A stretch of DNA of 64,000 nucleotides from Metaphire vulgaris (taxonomy: Eukaryota; Annelida; Clitellata; Crassiclitellata; Megascolecidae). The translations under genes and the position numbers were made by a program. Below the pieces are notes generated by a model. The model was not told the origin of the DNA and made no database searches. It was given only the letters and a program-made list of their open reading frames with translations. Below are positions 46,690 through 59,400 of this stretch, in pieces. Where the stretch lies: assembly GCA_018105865.1 (NCBI GenBank), contig CM030853.1, forward strand, positions 2,517,429 through 2,581,428. The letters run 5' to 3'. Position 1 is the first letter of the stretch; every line of letters begins with the position of its first letter.

Positions 46690-46990
46690 GTACAGTGGAA
46701 CTCGTTATAAGTTATAATTTACAGTGGAACTCGTTATAAGTTATAACGGACTCGGTTTATAAATTATACTCTGTTATAACGTACCGCAATGTACTGTACG
46801 GTCCTGTGTGATGCGCCAACGTATTGGATGGTATTCGACAAAACGTATCTCCGTTATAACGCAGGCTACTCAATTTTAGTGCCTGGGGAAAATAAATGTG
46901 CTAGACGAATGAATGTGATGCCAATCAGTTCTATTAGGCCTAGAACGACTACTTGTAAAAAGTGTCGAATACAACAGGACTTATAACGAA
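46690..46990. mobile_element. Partial pogo-like MITE with internal duplication
   Basis: The left end CAGTGGAACTCGTTATAAGTTATAA is present twice in tandem (46693 and 46722), followed by diverged interior sequence; no clean right end. Confidence 0.55.
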
Positions 46991-46995
46991 CAGTA

Positions 46996-47081
46996 TTAAC
47001 CCCTTAACCGTGTAGGCCTATTTAACTGTAACTCAATGTAAAATGGACGGACATATCCGGGATCCCCAGTTAAGGGGTTAA
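46996..47081. mobile_element. 80-bp TTAA-flanked mini-element, copy 4
   Basis: TTAACCCCTTAACCGTG to CCCAGTTAAGGGGTTAA, opposite orientation to copy 3, 86 bp. Confidence 0.85.
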
Positions 47082-47252
47082 AGTACACCGCTATACTGCG
47101 CATTTCAAGCGACCCATTTTATAACACGAATAAAAAAAGGTCTACGCTACTACCAACGCATACCACTTAGCCATTTACGACGAACATGATTCTAATCGCA
47201 GAATGTTGTCGTTGTAATCATCGTCGTCGTCATTTTCTAATCGTTTACTCAC

Positions 47253-47360
47253 CTTTTGCGCAGTCGTCAAAGTCGCTTTTTTCTTCTCCAACACCGAGCA
47301 AGAAAACCACTCTTCCAGCGAAAACCTCAGACCAAAACCAAGTCTGAAGTCGGATGACTT
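47253..47360 (-). other. Possible 5' non-coding exon of the SelP-like gene
   Basis: The - strand has a consensus donor CAAAAG|GTGAGT, exon end at 47253, about 660 bp upstream of exon 1. The preceding sequence has no ATG, so it could only be 5' untranslated. The 5' limit is unknown. The link to the SelP-like gene is inference from position. Confidence 0.3.
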
Positions 47361-47657
47361 AGGCTTTGGAACCTCCAGGCAATTTATTCGATCCTAACCA
47401 TACGCCCTCCCTCCCCCCCCCCCCACACGCGCGCCTCGACCGACGGCCTTCGGAAGGCAGACGGGCGCCTGCTAGCATACTAGACTGCTCGGCATGGTTG
47501 AGCGAAGCAGTACCTATGAGTATCGGTATTGCTGCATGTGTCGAGGCCATGTGCACTGCAAAATTCGAGTGTGTTTGTTGAGAACTTGAGAGACAGAGCG
47601 TTTGAGCTTCGGTTGAACTGTGTACCTCGGCAGACAGTCTACAGGACCACAGCTCTA

Positions 47658-48446
47658 CACCGTGATCACGAAAATCGGGACCCCCTAGATTAATGAGTAT
47701 AACTTAACAACCTTTCGACCAATCATGCTGAAATTTTAATTATATTAGGCCTAGGTGCCAGTCTCGATCCTCAAAAAATATTTCGTCTCTACGCTGCAGC
47801 TGGTACAAGAAAGAAGGACATCACTGGCGCTCGTCTTCTGCGTACTCGTCCGACTTTCACCAAGTCCTTAATGGTATCAGTTGGTGTTTCAGCACTCGGT
47901 CGTACAGCTATTCACTTCTTCGAGCCGGGGGTGAAAGTTAACGGACAGTATTACAGAGACGTTCTACTGCTGCAGGGACTGCTGCCGGACACCCGAACTT
48001 TCTCAGATTATTACACATTCCAACAGGACGGCGCACCGGCACAGAGGTCGAGAGACAGTTGAACTGTTAGGTAACGAAATGCCGGACTTCATTCCGCCTA
48101 CTCTCTGGCCACCCAACAGCCCGGATTTGAATCCGGTGGATTATAAAATTTGGAGTTTATGCAGGAACGCGTTCACCGAACGAAAGTCCGTGATATTGAG
48201 GACCTGTGACAACGCATCATGCAAGTGTGGGACGAGATTGATCAAGGCATCATTGATGCGTCATTGCAATTGCATAGGCGTCTTGTGCTTGTATTGCAGC
48301 AAATGGCAGACCGTTTGAACACAAACTATGAATGGAATATCATTAGAACCATCTAAAGACAGTACTACAACTTTGTTGAATATTGGTTGACTTTTCGTTG
48401 AGTTATATTCATTAATCTAGGGGTCCTGATTTTCGTGATCACCGTG
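47658..48446 (+). mobile_element. Relic Tc1/mariner-superfamily element
   Basis: TA-flanked, 789 bp, with about 38-bp inverted ends (CACCGTGATCACGAAAATC at left, GATTTTCGTGATCACCGTG at right) and ACCCCCTAGATTAATGA inside them. It encodes only the C-terminal half of a transposase in two frames. The short length and missing DNA-binding region show an internal deletion. Confidence 0.9.
47871..48260 (+). pseudogene. Broken mariner-type transposase
   Basis: Piece 1 (to the TGA at 48060) has FSDYYTFQQDGAPAQ, holding the second catalytic Asp of the DDE/D enzyme. Piece 2 (48079-48240) has LWPPNSPDLNPVDYKIW, holding the third. The stop and a frame change lie between them. The helix-turn-helix DNA-binding N terminus and the first Asp are not found, so the protein is inactive. 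Confidence 0.85.
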
Positions 48447-48470
48447 TATACCCTGTCTCAAAACCATCAG

Positions 48471-48542
<72 letters not shown>

Positions 48543-49115
48543 AAGCAGTCATATCTGTCAACATCATGCAGAGACCACAAATTTATTGGTGAACACGACT
48601 TGAATGATGGGAACGAACCGAAATGTAGCATTTATGAAGGGTTGGTCTGCCCACCCCCAATTACTTACATTTTAAATCTCTCCCAACAGTTCATAAGCGT
48701 AAGTTATATGTTGCCATAGATTATGGTGGTGCGGTGGAAATCTTACCTCAGCCATTCCATAGCCACCTTGGGCAAGTTGTTCACCCCTCCCTGATTTTCT
48801 GCACGGCAGTCACCTAAGGCAACTACAGTGAAACTCATTACTATATACCATCGATTACCTTGTGAGGGATGCAACCACATCTGTCGACACCAGATATACT
48901 GTAGTATCTGCGTCGTCAATTTGCTTCTGTTTTTTTCTGCCTGCTGATCGAAATGGGTTAATATATATTTCTACATCTTTGCCTACGTGACGCCTATTAT
49001 AATAACATTATCATAGTCCAATTGAAAATCGTGGTGCACTTGTACCGATGGGTGGGGACGTACGTACCGGGGTCAGAAAGTATGGCATCATCGAGTCTTA
49101 TATGCGGGCCACTTG

Positions 49116-49184
<69 letters not shown>

Positions 49185-49734
49185 GTTATATATATTAACC
49201 GGTAACTAGTTAATTACAGCAAATTGCGTAGTTTCCAGTTGTTCATTCGATTGCAACGACGCAATCTTTGATGAAAAATGGGGGGAGCGGGGAAAGGCAA
49301 CTACAATGTCCTTTCCTGGCCTCTCAAAAAGTTGTGGTGGGGTGGGAGGACTTCGATTGTCTCTAATTGCAAAATGAAATATCGCAAATACATGTATAGA
49401 GGTACAAATTACAATACAGTATTAGGCTGATAGATCGAAGGCCAATTAACTCAGCTGGGCGTTACGACATAAACTATACTGGGCTAACGATTTCATGCTA
49501 GGCACACGGTTGTGGGGGGTGGGGGTTATGTAAGAGTCAAGAAGGACAATTTAAAAATTGCGTCTTATGTGATCTTAGTCATGGTGCAGACATCTTTCGC
49601 CGTCACCATCATCATAACTACCGCAGTCGCTTCTTCGTATCTCTACATGTAGGGTCGAGACAGAAGCGCCATAGGAGGCATAAGACTACCTAGAGAGTAA
49701 AACACGTTTTTCTCTTTCTGTATGCTAGTGCGAA

Positions 49735-49766
<32 letters not shown>

Positions 49767-51866
49767 GGATGGATAGATAGATAGATAGATAAATCATAAA
49801 TGGATGGATGTTAATCCAGTGGCTATTTCCATATGCATGTTGTCGGATGAGCGTGTAGGTCTGTTGGTGGCGTCGACGACTGAAATGCATTGGAAAATCA
49901 GCTTAACGGCAGTTTTTCAAAACACTGCCGCCACCTGGCGAATAGAAAATATACGAGATAAAGCCACCTGGCAAATAGAAAAGATCGTCTTCAAATTAAA
50001 ATAAATTGCTTATCTGCCATTATCTTCTCTCAAAATTCGTCATGTCAGGGATATTTTACACCCCTAACACACACCCCCTTAATTTGAGACCGACACCCCA
50101 AATTTTCCCAAATCCTAGCCTGGAATGCACCTCTACCCCAACACACGCACTCCCTCCAATTTGAGACCGACACTCCCAAATTGATAATCCTAGAAATAAC
50201 TATGCATCAAGTCCACTTTCAGTCATTAGAATTTATAGAAACCCATAGGCGCAAACTTTTATTAGGTCTCTAGGCTCTACAACCCCCCCTAATTTTTTGA
50301 GAGGTTGCCATAAGGAAGGGAAGGCATAGGGGTTGGTTTCCCCACTTTTTCAATCAAGTTTATACCAATAATAATAATGTAATTTAAAGTGGTTTATGAG
50401 GCTAAGTAAGCCTGTGTGAAAACTGACAACCACCAATTTAGAAACACACTTTAAAAGTTGACTACTGTAATTCAAAGCGGTGAGTTGATGTCTTCTTATG
50501 TTGTAAAATTGGAATTACAATGTAATGTAATTTCTGGTGAATTTATCTAGAACTTAAATTAAGATTCGTACAAAACAGAGGACATTTTTATTGAAGGAAT
50601 TTCGGATGATTGCCGATATCTTGTCATGCAGTCTACACAATTATGGTTAGAATCAAAACATTACCCTCAGCCATCGCCCTGTCTGGGGGAGCTCACAATG
50701 TTCCTCAAACCCATAGTGGGACCCAACCAAGTTCATCAGTATGAGTGAAGGTGCCTCCTCTGCCAAGGACTGGTATAACTATAACAGTGATTACTGTAGC
50801 TTCACGTTCATCAAGTATTTATAACAACATATCAGCAAACACCAGAGCCTTACAGTGAATAGACCTGTAATTAAGACTAGATAGACTTAGCTGGGTTGGC
50901 CTTTGTTTCAGGTTGCTTGCTGGCATGAGACATTGAGATAGAGAGGTAGTCTTGTCTTGCACATAACTGTACATTACAATTACATAATACACTGTAGTTG
51001 CAAACAGACAAAGCAAATGGCTTATACTGTAAATATATTAAAAGAAATAAAATTGTCAAAAATCCATGTCCAATTAACTTGAAATTCTGTCAACTATCAC
51101 ATAATCTTCGTGAATTTAATTTTGAGGTTACATCGAGATATTCCACACAATTTTACAATGATTTTAGGCAGAAATCTGAACTTTCTTCTACGGATCAACC
51201 ACATGCCTGCTGTGGCTGCTTTGTTGCAATATATTAGAATTGCATGCTACATCTTAACAGGCTGAGCTCTGATTGTCTACATTTTAAATTCAAAGCTGCT
51301 GTGACAATCAACAGGTGTAATCTAAAGTAAAAGTCTACACAAGCCAAAATTTTCCTCCGTTTCACTCTAAGAATGTCTGTCCAAACCTACCAGCAACCCA
51401 CACTTTAGAAAATTATGCTCTAGAATCAATTGGTAAGCAGTCTACGCATTAGTGATTCATAACACCAAATAGCCAAAGAGACAGTGTATTTCCAAAAGGG
51501 GGGGGGCTATGATTCCCCAAAATTCTCACAAGCAAAAAACGGCTATGAATACAATTCCCAGACTCCCAGCACCAAAAATCCTGACAAGCGAAAAAAAGGT
51601 CGTCAACTAATTATTGTTTCGCTTGAATACAAGAATTATATAGGTATATGAGCACGTACATCTATACAGTTATATTAATCCACGATAAAAAAATTTGGTC
51701 AGACAACCAAGGGGTTTTAACCCCCAATGTTACCTCCTTGGCTATGCCACTAGTATTAGTTGTTAAGTAACTTTAGCTATAATCATCTGCATCCATGATT
51801 AAGGCACCCTACTAAAGCAACATCACTTCTAAATGCCTCTTCATCATTTCGGAACCCTTTCGACAT
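48447..51866. other. No gene seen; satellites and dispersed repeats
   Basis: TA arrays (48476-48538, 49121-49181, 49738-49767), copies of the AGAAGTTTACGCC-type repeat near 49275-49350 and 50245-50365, and otherwise AT-rich sequence. Frames at 49804-50004 and 50819-51237 have no family similarity. Confidence 0.5.
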
Positions 51867-52352
51867 CTACTTTTTCGACTGCGACTGATTGTAGGCGGCC
51901 ATCGCAATCACTCCGGTTGACATCCCGACGAGCGATCCCAGCACTGGACAGGATCCGAGTACCGGGAACAGTCCGGCTCCGGCCACCGCCCCCACGATGC
52001 TTCCGCGATCCACCCGGACCTGGTTATAGTTGTGGCGGAGCCGATAGCAGCGATCGTAGACGCCCTTCTCGTCGAACTTTATCGACTGCAGCCTGCCATA
52101 CGTAAGCGCAGGGCCCACGACCAGTCCGAGCGCAACACCCCACTTTCCAAACTTCGTGGCCTGTCTGGCGAAAGTACCGCGTCCCCTAAATGTCGAGATG
52201 GGGGCGATGACCAGGGTCCCGATGAGCCCAAATGCCTGAACGGTCTTCATGGTGACGTGAACTCCGAGTTCTGCTACGCCATTAGGTATATCTTTCATTT
52301 CTTCATCAGTAAGACTGATACCAACCATGTTCTTTGCCCACGGCAAACTCAT
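51867..52352 (-). CDS. Small conserved-looking membrane-type protein of unknown function (possibly DUF1757)
   Basis: A single-exon frame of 161 residues from ATG at 52352 (M-SLPWAKNMVG) to stop at 51867. Upstream GTG codons are ignored because the ATG directly follows a likely 5'UTR acceptor (TTTATTTAG, exon from 52360). Features: a short hydrophilic start with DEEMKDIPNG, hydrophobic segments near 38-55 and 70-90, a basic centre (YDRCYRLRHNYNQVRVDRG), and a Gly/Ala-rich segment near 113-150 ending in a Lys tail. The Gly-zipper pattern suggests membrane helices, perhaps of an organelle. The overall look recalls a family of about 150-residue animal proteins of unknown function (I think DUF1757), which I cannot verify. 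Function unknown. Confidence 0.75.
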   Translation of the reverse strand: MSLPWAKNMVGISLTDEEMKDIPNGVAELGVHVTMKTVQAFGLIGTLVIAPISTFRGRGTFARQATKFGKWGVALGLVVGPALTYGRLQSIKFDEKGVYDRCYRLRHNYNQVRVDRGSIVGAVAGAGLFPVLGSCPVLGSLVGMSTGVIAMAAYNQSQSKK

Positions 52353-52359
52353 TTTTTTC

Positions 52360-52569
52360 ACTAAATAAAATCACATTAAAAATGACTTGCAGAACAAAAT
52401 GAATTACCAAAATCTTCTACTTTAAAATGAGCACAACAGCATTTTTACCAATAAAAAAGCCCGGCGCCTTTTTTCTTAAAAATAGGCGCTGTATAAATCT
52501 ACTGAAGGCCGTGGGACCTGGATAGCAATACGTTTCGCCCTATTAAGTGAGGTCGCATACTTGCCTACC
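52360..52569 (-). other. Probable 5'UTR intron of the DUF1757-like gene
   Basis: On the - strand the donor CTGCAG|GTAGGC (exon end 52569) pairs with the acceptor TTTATTTAG ending at 52361, giving an intron of about 208 bp just before the start codon. This is inference from splice consensus. Confidence 0.35.
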
Positions 52570-54292
52570 TGCAGTTGCTTTTAATCGCACTAAGAAATAT
52601 AAATTGGATGTTTAAATAAAATGATGAAATAATATTTTTGAACGATTAAACCTTTAGGGAAACTCGGTCACGGATAAAGGTCAACAGCTCGTGTTGCTGC
52701 TGAATATTTTAGAATAACCCAAACTTATCTGAAGAATAGGTCAATAGGTCAAAGTGCTAATTCAATTGAAACAAACACAAATGGATCTGAAAACTTTTCG
52801 ATGTCAGGCAGCTTCAATCGGCGTTCATGGTTTTCACACAGGGCAGACTAGGGTTGCCAGATGTCCGGGTTTTAACCGGAATGTCCGGTATTTTGCCTAT
52901 TTGTCCGGTGAAAATTTGAGGAATACCAGATACGCATGTGTCCGGTATTTTCTTGCAATCTACCAAACTACAGCAATCAAGTCATTCCCAGCCTAATACA
53001 ATGCAACATTTAGGCTATAGGCCTAATTACATTACAAATAATATCATATTATGTTTGGTAAAACTCAAATCCTAGATGTGTATTATTAAGCAGTCTAAAG
53101 CATGGTTTCCCAAACATTTTGAAATCGCGACCCACTTCAGCGAGGATAATTATTAATCATAGCATGTGATATTCAATGCATTAGGCCATCTGTCGAAAGT
53201 TAGTTGAAAAGAATCCTCTAAGTTTTGAATAAATGACAAAACAAAAGCTCTGATTCAATTCGAATGAAAATATGGCAAATGTATTAGGCAGAATTATTCA
53301 TATTAAAAATACTTTTCAAGAGATCTTTTTCAGTAACTTCCACCATAGATCCAAACTATACAAGACAACAAAATGAATATTTAAAGTTTCTTTCAAGGAT
53401 TGCAAGAAAACAGAAGTTTTCGATTACACAGATAGAGAGTAAATCGGTTATCTGATTGTGCCAGCAAGTAAAATCTGTTAACATAATTACCGGTATGCTG
53501 TTAAGTCTATTCTGATGAAAGTCATAACACTGCCCAGCAATGTAACTGGTATTAATTATGTACAGCGAGTCACCTGTTTGCAAACTGCACATATTAAGTT
53601 CAGAAAAAGCCTAAAGTTCTGTTTTAGCTTTGTCGTCATCATGTCTCAAAGACTTCTTGACTAAAACGATCATGTAAGCAGTCTGAACATACAAATAATC
53701 AATGAATTTTTAAAGCAGCATATAAACTATGCGTGGAATCAAAACTTTGGTAAATATCAGAATGTCGATTAATTTACTTGCTGCAACTTTCTTGGCTAAA
53801 TGGACCTCTATTTGGGTCTTTGACTAGTCTTAATGGCTTTTCTGATGGATGAATATGAACAATTATGCAGTCACTTAATTCGAGAAGCATGTTGTAAAAA
53901 GCTTCCAAAAGAAAACTGAAATCAGAAAACTTTGCACAACGTGTGACATGATATTGCCTTTCTAAAAAAAAGATCACCAAATTTTGCACGACTTCAACAA
54001 CTTGCCCACGTACAAAAAAAATGCACGTACCCAAATATTCAAATGGTTTCAGGTGCATAGCAAAACAGAATACCTAAAAATAGTGCACCAAATAAAAAGT
54101 CACCAAATAATCATTTAGAAAGAAAAGTGCACTAATAATAATACATTCAGCAAAATTCTAAACAATGAAGCATCAAAACCATGTCCAAAATCAGTTCCAT
54201 AAAAAAGCGATCAAATATCATGAATTTAACAGATGTCGTTGGACGAGTACATTTATAAAATATTACAAAACGATGCGGTGGTATGAGTGCAA
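52570..54292. other. No gene seen; partial GGGTTGCCAGATGTCCGGG repeat
   Basis: A left end of the TAGGGTTGCCAGAT-type hAT family is at about 52852-52950, without a clear right end. The rest is AT-rich unique sequence and may hold the 3'UTR of the RhoGAP gene (- strand) below 54293. Confidence 0.45.
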
Positions 54293-54757
54293 CTAGAAAT
54301 GTCGTGCATCATTGCTAAAATCAGTGCTTATGAAGTCTTCGCTCATATCCAAGTCTTTAGCTGATTTGTTGTTGATATGACTTGCAATTCTTCTTTCACA
54401 GATCGGAGATGACGTCATGAATCCAGTTTGCTGGAGGTCTGTACTTTCGAGAAAACATCGCTCCTGATCAACATAGACGCCCCTGCGACGATGGGCATAC
54501 AGTCGATGGACCTTGCGACGCTGACATTTTGAAGTCGACGGTGATGTCGGTGGCTTCAATGAACCGCATTTCGAACTGGCGGAACCTGTGTCGGGAACGA
54601 CCGAAGGTCTGGAGCAACGAGAAACACTGAAATGACGGTCGCGGTTGCGTAGCAGAAGGAAATTTGACGCGATACTTTCGACTGACGACGGTATTCCAAG
54701 ATCCTCGGAGATCTCAAGAGTTTTCATCTCGCTGTCGGGGACGTCGACTACGTGAAC
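54293..54757 (-). CDS. ARHGAP19: ARHGAP19-like last exon
   Basis: Acceptor GAATTCTTTTCAG before 54757, phase 0; stop at 54295-54293. It encodes 154 residues: VHVVDVPDSEMKTLEISED, a Ser-rich part, then a basic cluster KCQRRKVHRLYAHRRRG and an acidic end DMSEDFISTDFSND. Composition is typical coding sequence; homology is not recognisable. Confidence 0.75.
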   Translation of the reverse strand, partial: VHVVDVPDSEMKTLEISEDLGIPSSVESIASNFLLLRNRDRHFSVSRCSRPSVVPDTGSASSKCGSLKPPTSPSTSKCQRRKVHRLYAHRRRGVYVDQERCFLESTDLQQTGFMTSSPICERRIASHINNKSAKDLDMSEDFISTDFSNDARHF

Positions 54758-56343
54758 CTGAAAAGAATTCAGCAAATAAATAAATGGAAATTTTGAAAGG
54801 ACAATTAAGAAACACTTACAAAAATTGCGGTTTTATTCAGCCTAACAGCCTAACACAACACAAACAGGGATATTTCTAGGATTGTGAATTTGGGGGGGTG
54901 TCGACCTCAAATTGGGGGTGTCCAGAGCCAATTAGTATGCATTTTGTATTCATACCATTGTCACATTACCAAAATTGGGAGGGGGTGTTGGGAGGTGTTA
55001 GAGGGTGTAAAAATATCCTTGAACACAAAATATGATTTCAAAATGAATTCTGAGGAAAGAATATTATTGTGAGTCAGCATCATTATTTCTCGGCCAATTC
55101 TAAGAAATTTTCTTCTTAAATCAAATAATTATGAAACATTTTCAACATTTTTTGTAAATCTACTTCTAAAATGAAGAAAAATCCACACTGACCGCTGCAG
55201 ACCAGATTCAAACAAAGAAATTAAATCACTGGCAGAAAACGCAAATTAGGCGATCGTAATTATATCAAACCCGATTATGGCAAGATGAAAGGGTTGTTGA
55301 ATGGCTGGACACAACATCACCCGACTCTGCTACTTCTTGACCTTGGAAAAAGACATCATTATTATCCTCCCCATTGATGACAATTTCCTACAAAATACAT
55401 ATTCAAAAAAGAATCATCAGTTTATTTACATTTTCTATTTTATTCAGTTGAAATGCATCTAAATTCTAAAAAAATTCAAACTTAGATAGAAGCCTGTAAT
55501 AAGTAAAGAAAATGCATGTAATAAGTAAAGAAAATGCATATAATAAGTACAGAAAATGCATGTAAATCAATATTATAACTGGGTCATATGCTCCATTGTG
55601 GACCCATTGCATGTACAACTAAGAAATACCTACCTGAACAGCACCTGAAGCTTTTGACCAATCGCCGATCTGGCTCAAAGTAGATGACTGTAGATTAACA
55701 GCCTTTCGACATTTGTCGAAAACAAACTATTAAAAGAAGAAGCGTATGCTAGTACCCAGTTCAAATAAAATCTTCAAAACTAAAAGCAATACAGATATAG
55801 AATTCATAATATTTTGTTTTACAACAATACATCATTGGCATAAGCTTGGGTGAAAAGGTGGGGCCAACCCCTATGCCTTCCCCTTCCCAGTGGTAGCTTT
55901 GCAAAAAGTGTGTGGGGGGGGGTGGGGCTCGAGCCTAGAGGCCTAATAGAAGTTTATGCACAATGCATATGCAATATATGATAACAGTAAAACAAATTAA
56001 TTCAAATATTCCTTGTTTTAATATTTCAAGAAAACATTATACATAAAATAGCACGGCAAACTAGTCAAATATTGTCAATTTACAACTGTCTTCATGAACA
56101 AATAGTGAAAAATTAATAAAATCACAAATCAGCAAACGGTAAAACAAAGACACTGGATAAACATGCGCTTGCCCTTAGAGCGTCTCCGAGCGACTTTGAC
56201 CTTTTCGTTTTCATAGATTTTGCAGGAGGCGGTGACAGCTTCTTAAGATTGGAAAACAGACGATCCATAGCATTCCCATAGAGAACATCACTTGCTTTGC
56301 AGGAACTCTGCAACTCTTCTGCCTAAAGAGAAAGAGAAAGAGA

Positions 56344-56401
<58 letters not shown>

Positions 56402-59400
56402 ACAATGAACAGCATTGTATCAAACTAGCATTAATTTTCACAAATCAGGAGGGTTCAAACTACTCCCCCCCCCAATATTCCAAATGCCAGCAGTAGAGTT
56501 GAGCATGTAATGACAAAAACTGTCAATCTTTGTCCCTTCAAATCTCCAGAAAATCAAACACCGTGTCAATTATCCGCGACTTCAAGTTCTAGCCCACGCT
56601 CTAACTTCTAATTCTTACCTGCACTGCAGGTACAGAATCGTCGTCAGCTGTTTTAATGCTCTTGCCGGAGTCAGGTGAGCTCGTGTAACCTGGATTGCTC
56701 ACTGCAGAAGAGAAATAATTGGGAGTGATGTTTCTTTTCTACACAAATCAAAAATAATTTCAAATATCAGTAATTGCCAAAAAAAGTCAAAGTCCTTCCC
56801 GAGCCTCACGGGCTCATAGGGGGGGGGGTGCTGATCTCCGTTGCTATAGCCCTCAGCCAGGCGTGCAATGCCACGGATACGGGGGGTTAGTGTATCGCGT
56901 AGCGTATATGTTTGACTTATCGCAGGGACTTTTACCACTGCTCCTCATTTTGCCACCACGAAAAAGGCTGAGTCGACCTTTAGGGTTCCTGCGGGACTCG
57001 AACCCGCGACCTCCTGCTCCGTCGCCCAACGTTGTTACCACTCATTAATTTAAAATTCACAGTTCCTAAATTACAGTAAAAGATCAAACAAGTTCTCAGA
57101 AATTAAAGCATTTGGATAAATATCCATTTTCAAACATTTTCAAATCATTTAACCTCTTAACTGGGGATCCTGGATATATCCGTCCATTTTACATTGAGTT
57201 ACAGTTAAATACACAGTTAAGGGGTTAAACAATTTAAAATGCATGCAATATTAGATAGGTGTTAATACCTGATGAGCGCTAACTTTCGTGCCACCAACGG
57301 TCTTACTGGAAAAGGAACACATGTCGTATTTCGTTGCTTCCTCCAAGTACTGCTCAATGTCCTCCATCAGCAGCTGTGGAGGGGTGAAGATCTCATACGC
57401 CTTTTCGATCATGAAGGCAACGATCGATATTCCTTTCACCGTAGAGACATGCAGCGATGAAGAACTTGTACTCTGCATTACAAGATAAAAGTAAAAAATA
57501 TGTTACTACAACATCAATAGAATGAAACAGACAATGAAAATTAGCTGCATAATTACATCATACAATACAGCTAGTACCGTACTTTATTGACAGAGAAGAT
57601 CCCATTTCAGATTTTCTAGCCATTCCAATGATAATCTTCTTCATAGCTTTCTATCCTGAGTATCTCTACAATATATCTACATAATATGCAGGTGTAAATC
57701 TTATATAAATGAATTATATGCTGAGGAAAATGCTGTTCACTATATCCATCATCTCGACTCTACATAGACAGCGTCACTACATAAGGGTCCATCCATAAAG
57801 TACATACACAGAGGGGGTTGGATTTAGGAGATTTTGCCTATGTATGGTGTGCAAGGATTGAGAATATGCCTTTTTGCGTACGTACTATATGGACGAGCCC
57901 TAAATCCGTTTTCTAAATTCTCTAGCGAGCGTGGGCACTTCACCGCTTGGAGCGTGAACAGGTTCGGGGCAAATATGATTGCAAGGGCGTTCTGATCCAT
58001 CAGGTTGTCCTTCGCTTCGCTCGTTCTGCGCAGAAGACGAAGAAGATGGCGCAGCAGGGTGACGTTCTCCTGCGGCAGAAGCAGCATCAGCAGGCGCAGC
58101 AGCTCCATCTTTACGGACTCCGAAGTCACCCCTGACCAACATACAGAAAGTGTCACTGTCAGAACCACTCTTAACCCCTTAACTGGGGATCCCGGATATA
58201 TCCGTCCATTTTACATTGAGTTACAGTTAAATACACAGTTAAGGGGTTAACTAACCATTGTCCAACTGGTTTAGAGCATTTATCATAATTTACAACCTCG
58301 ATCACCATGGACTACGGATTATGGACTATGGATTTCACCCAGATTGAGCGCTTGTGAATAAGCTGGTGCACTGCGCTAAGTTTTCAGGCGGCGCTATGGA
58401 AATTTTTTCTTACTTACTTACAAGCATTTGAAATGAAAGGCCTGATGGCAAATAATCAATGAGAGCTTCTTGGAAAGGAAAGAAAACGAATGTACGGGCA
58501 ATGGATAAAGCAGGGGTTCAAAGAACCCTACTGGAAACAGTTAGAAAAAGAAAGCTGAAATTCTTGGGGACATATTGTGCAAACAAAACAGGAATGTCTA
58601 GATAAAAAACAATAAAGAAGAGCCTAAGACCACAGCATATAAAATAAGAAAGTCCACAATGCAGCCAACACTCGGAATGAAGACGGCTAAAGACAAGACA
58701 AGACATTCAATAACAAGATTAAATTACGTCAGATACTCCGAATCGGTCGCTAAATTTCCGGCCATTATTATTACAACATGACTTTGAGCCACGATCATCT
58801 GGTTCAGTCATGTTTCTAAATCATGTTGCCGCAACAATCTAATAATCGATTTACCCGAGATGAGGAAGTGCGCGTCCATGTGTCGCTCGGTCAGAAGCGG
58901 CTCGGGCAGTTGGCGTAAGAAGGTCTTCAGAACGCAGGCGACGTCGTGCGGATTGTAGTACTTGGTTTCCAGCTGTATCTCGACATTGATTCCGCGGTTG
59001 AGAACCTCTTTCAGTTCGTTCTGTTGTGCAATCGACCCGCTCTTACGAAACAGACCGACTCGTTTCTGACCTAATAAACCAGTTTATATTCATCTGCTCT
59101 AAGAGTGCGGGCGCTCACAGAAATTTTTCCAGGGGCAAAACACAATGGTCATGTATAATATTTTAGCAAGGTTTTCAAATTCTACTGAGAAAATATTGGT
59201 ATTTGCATTTTCCTGGGAGGACAAGTGCCCCATCTTGCCCTAATGTGTGGGCGCCCATGTCTAGGAGATCTTTGAAACCAGAACATAAAGAGAATAATTT
59301 TTTTAGGGGGGATGTGTGGATATACTATAATATAACTTAGAAATCAAGCAAAAGTTCTGATAACACATATCAATAATTTCAGGCTATAATCTGATCCAAG

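Noticed and set aside
56985..57046. tRNA gene
   Set aside because: Box B and a T-arm are visible, but a full cloverleaf cannot be drawn; a SINE fits better.
57269..57306. Longer form of the RhoGAP exon ending at CAG|GTATTA
   Set aside because: Joined to the next exon it gives an immediate TGA; the donor after 57307 joins in frame.
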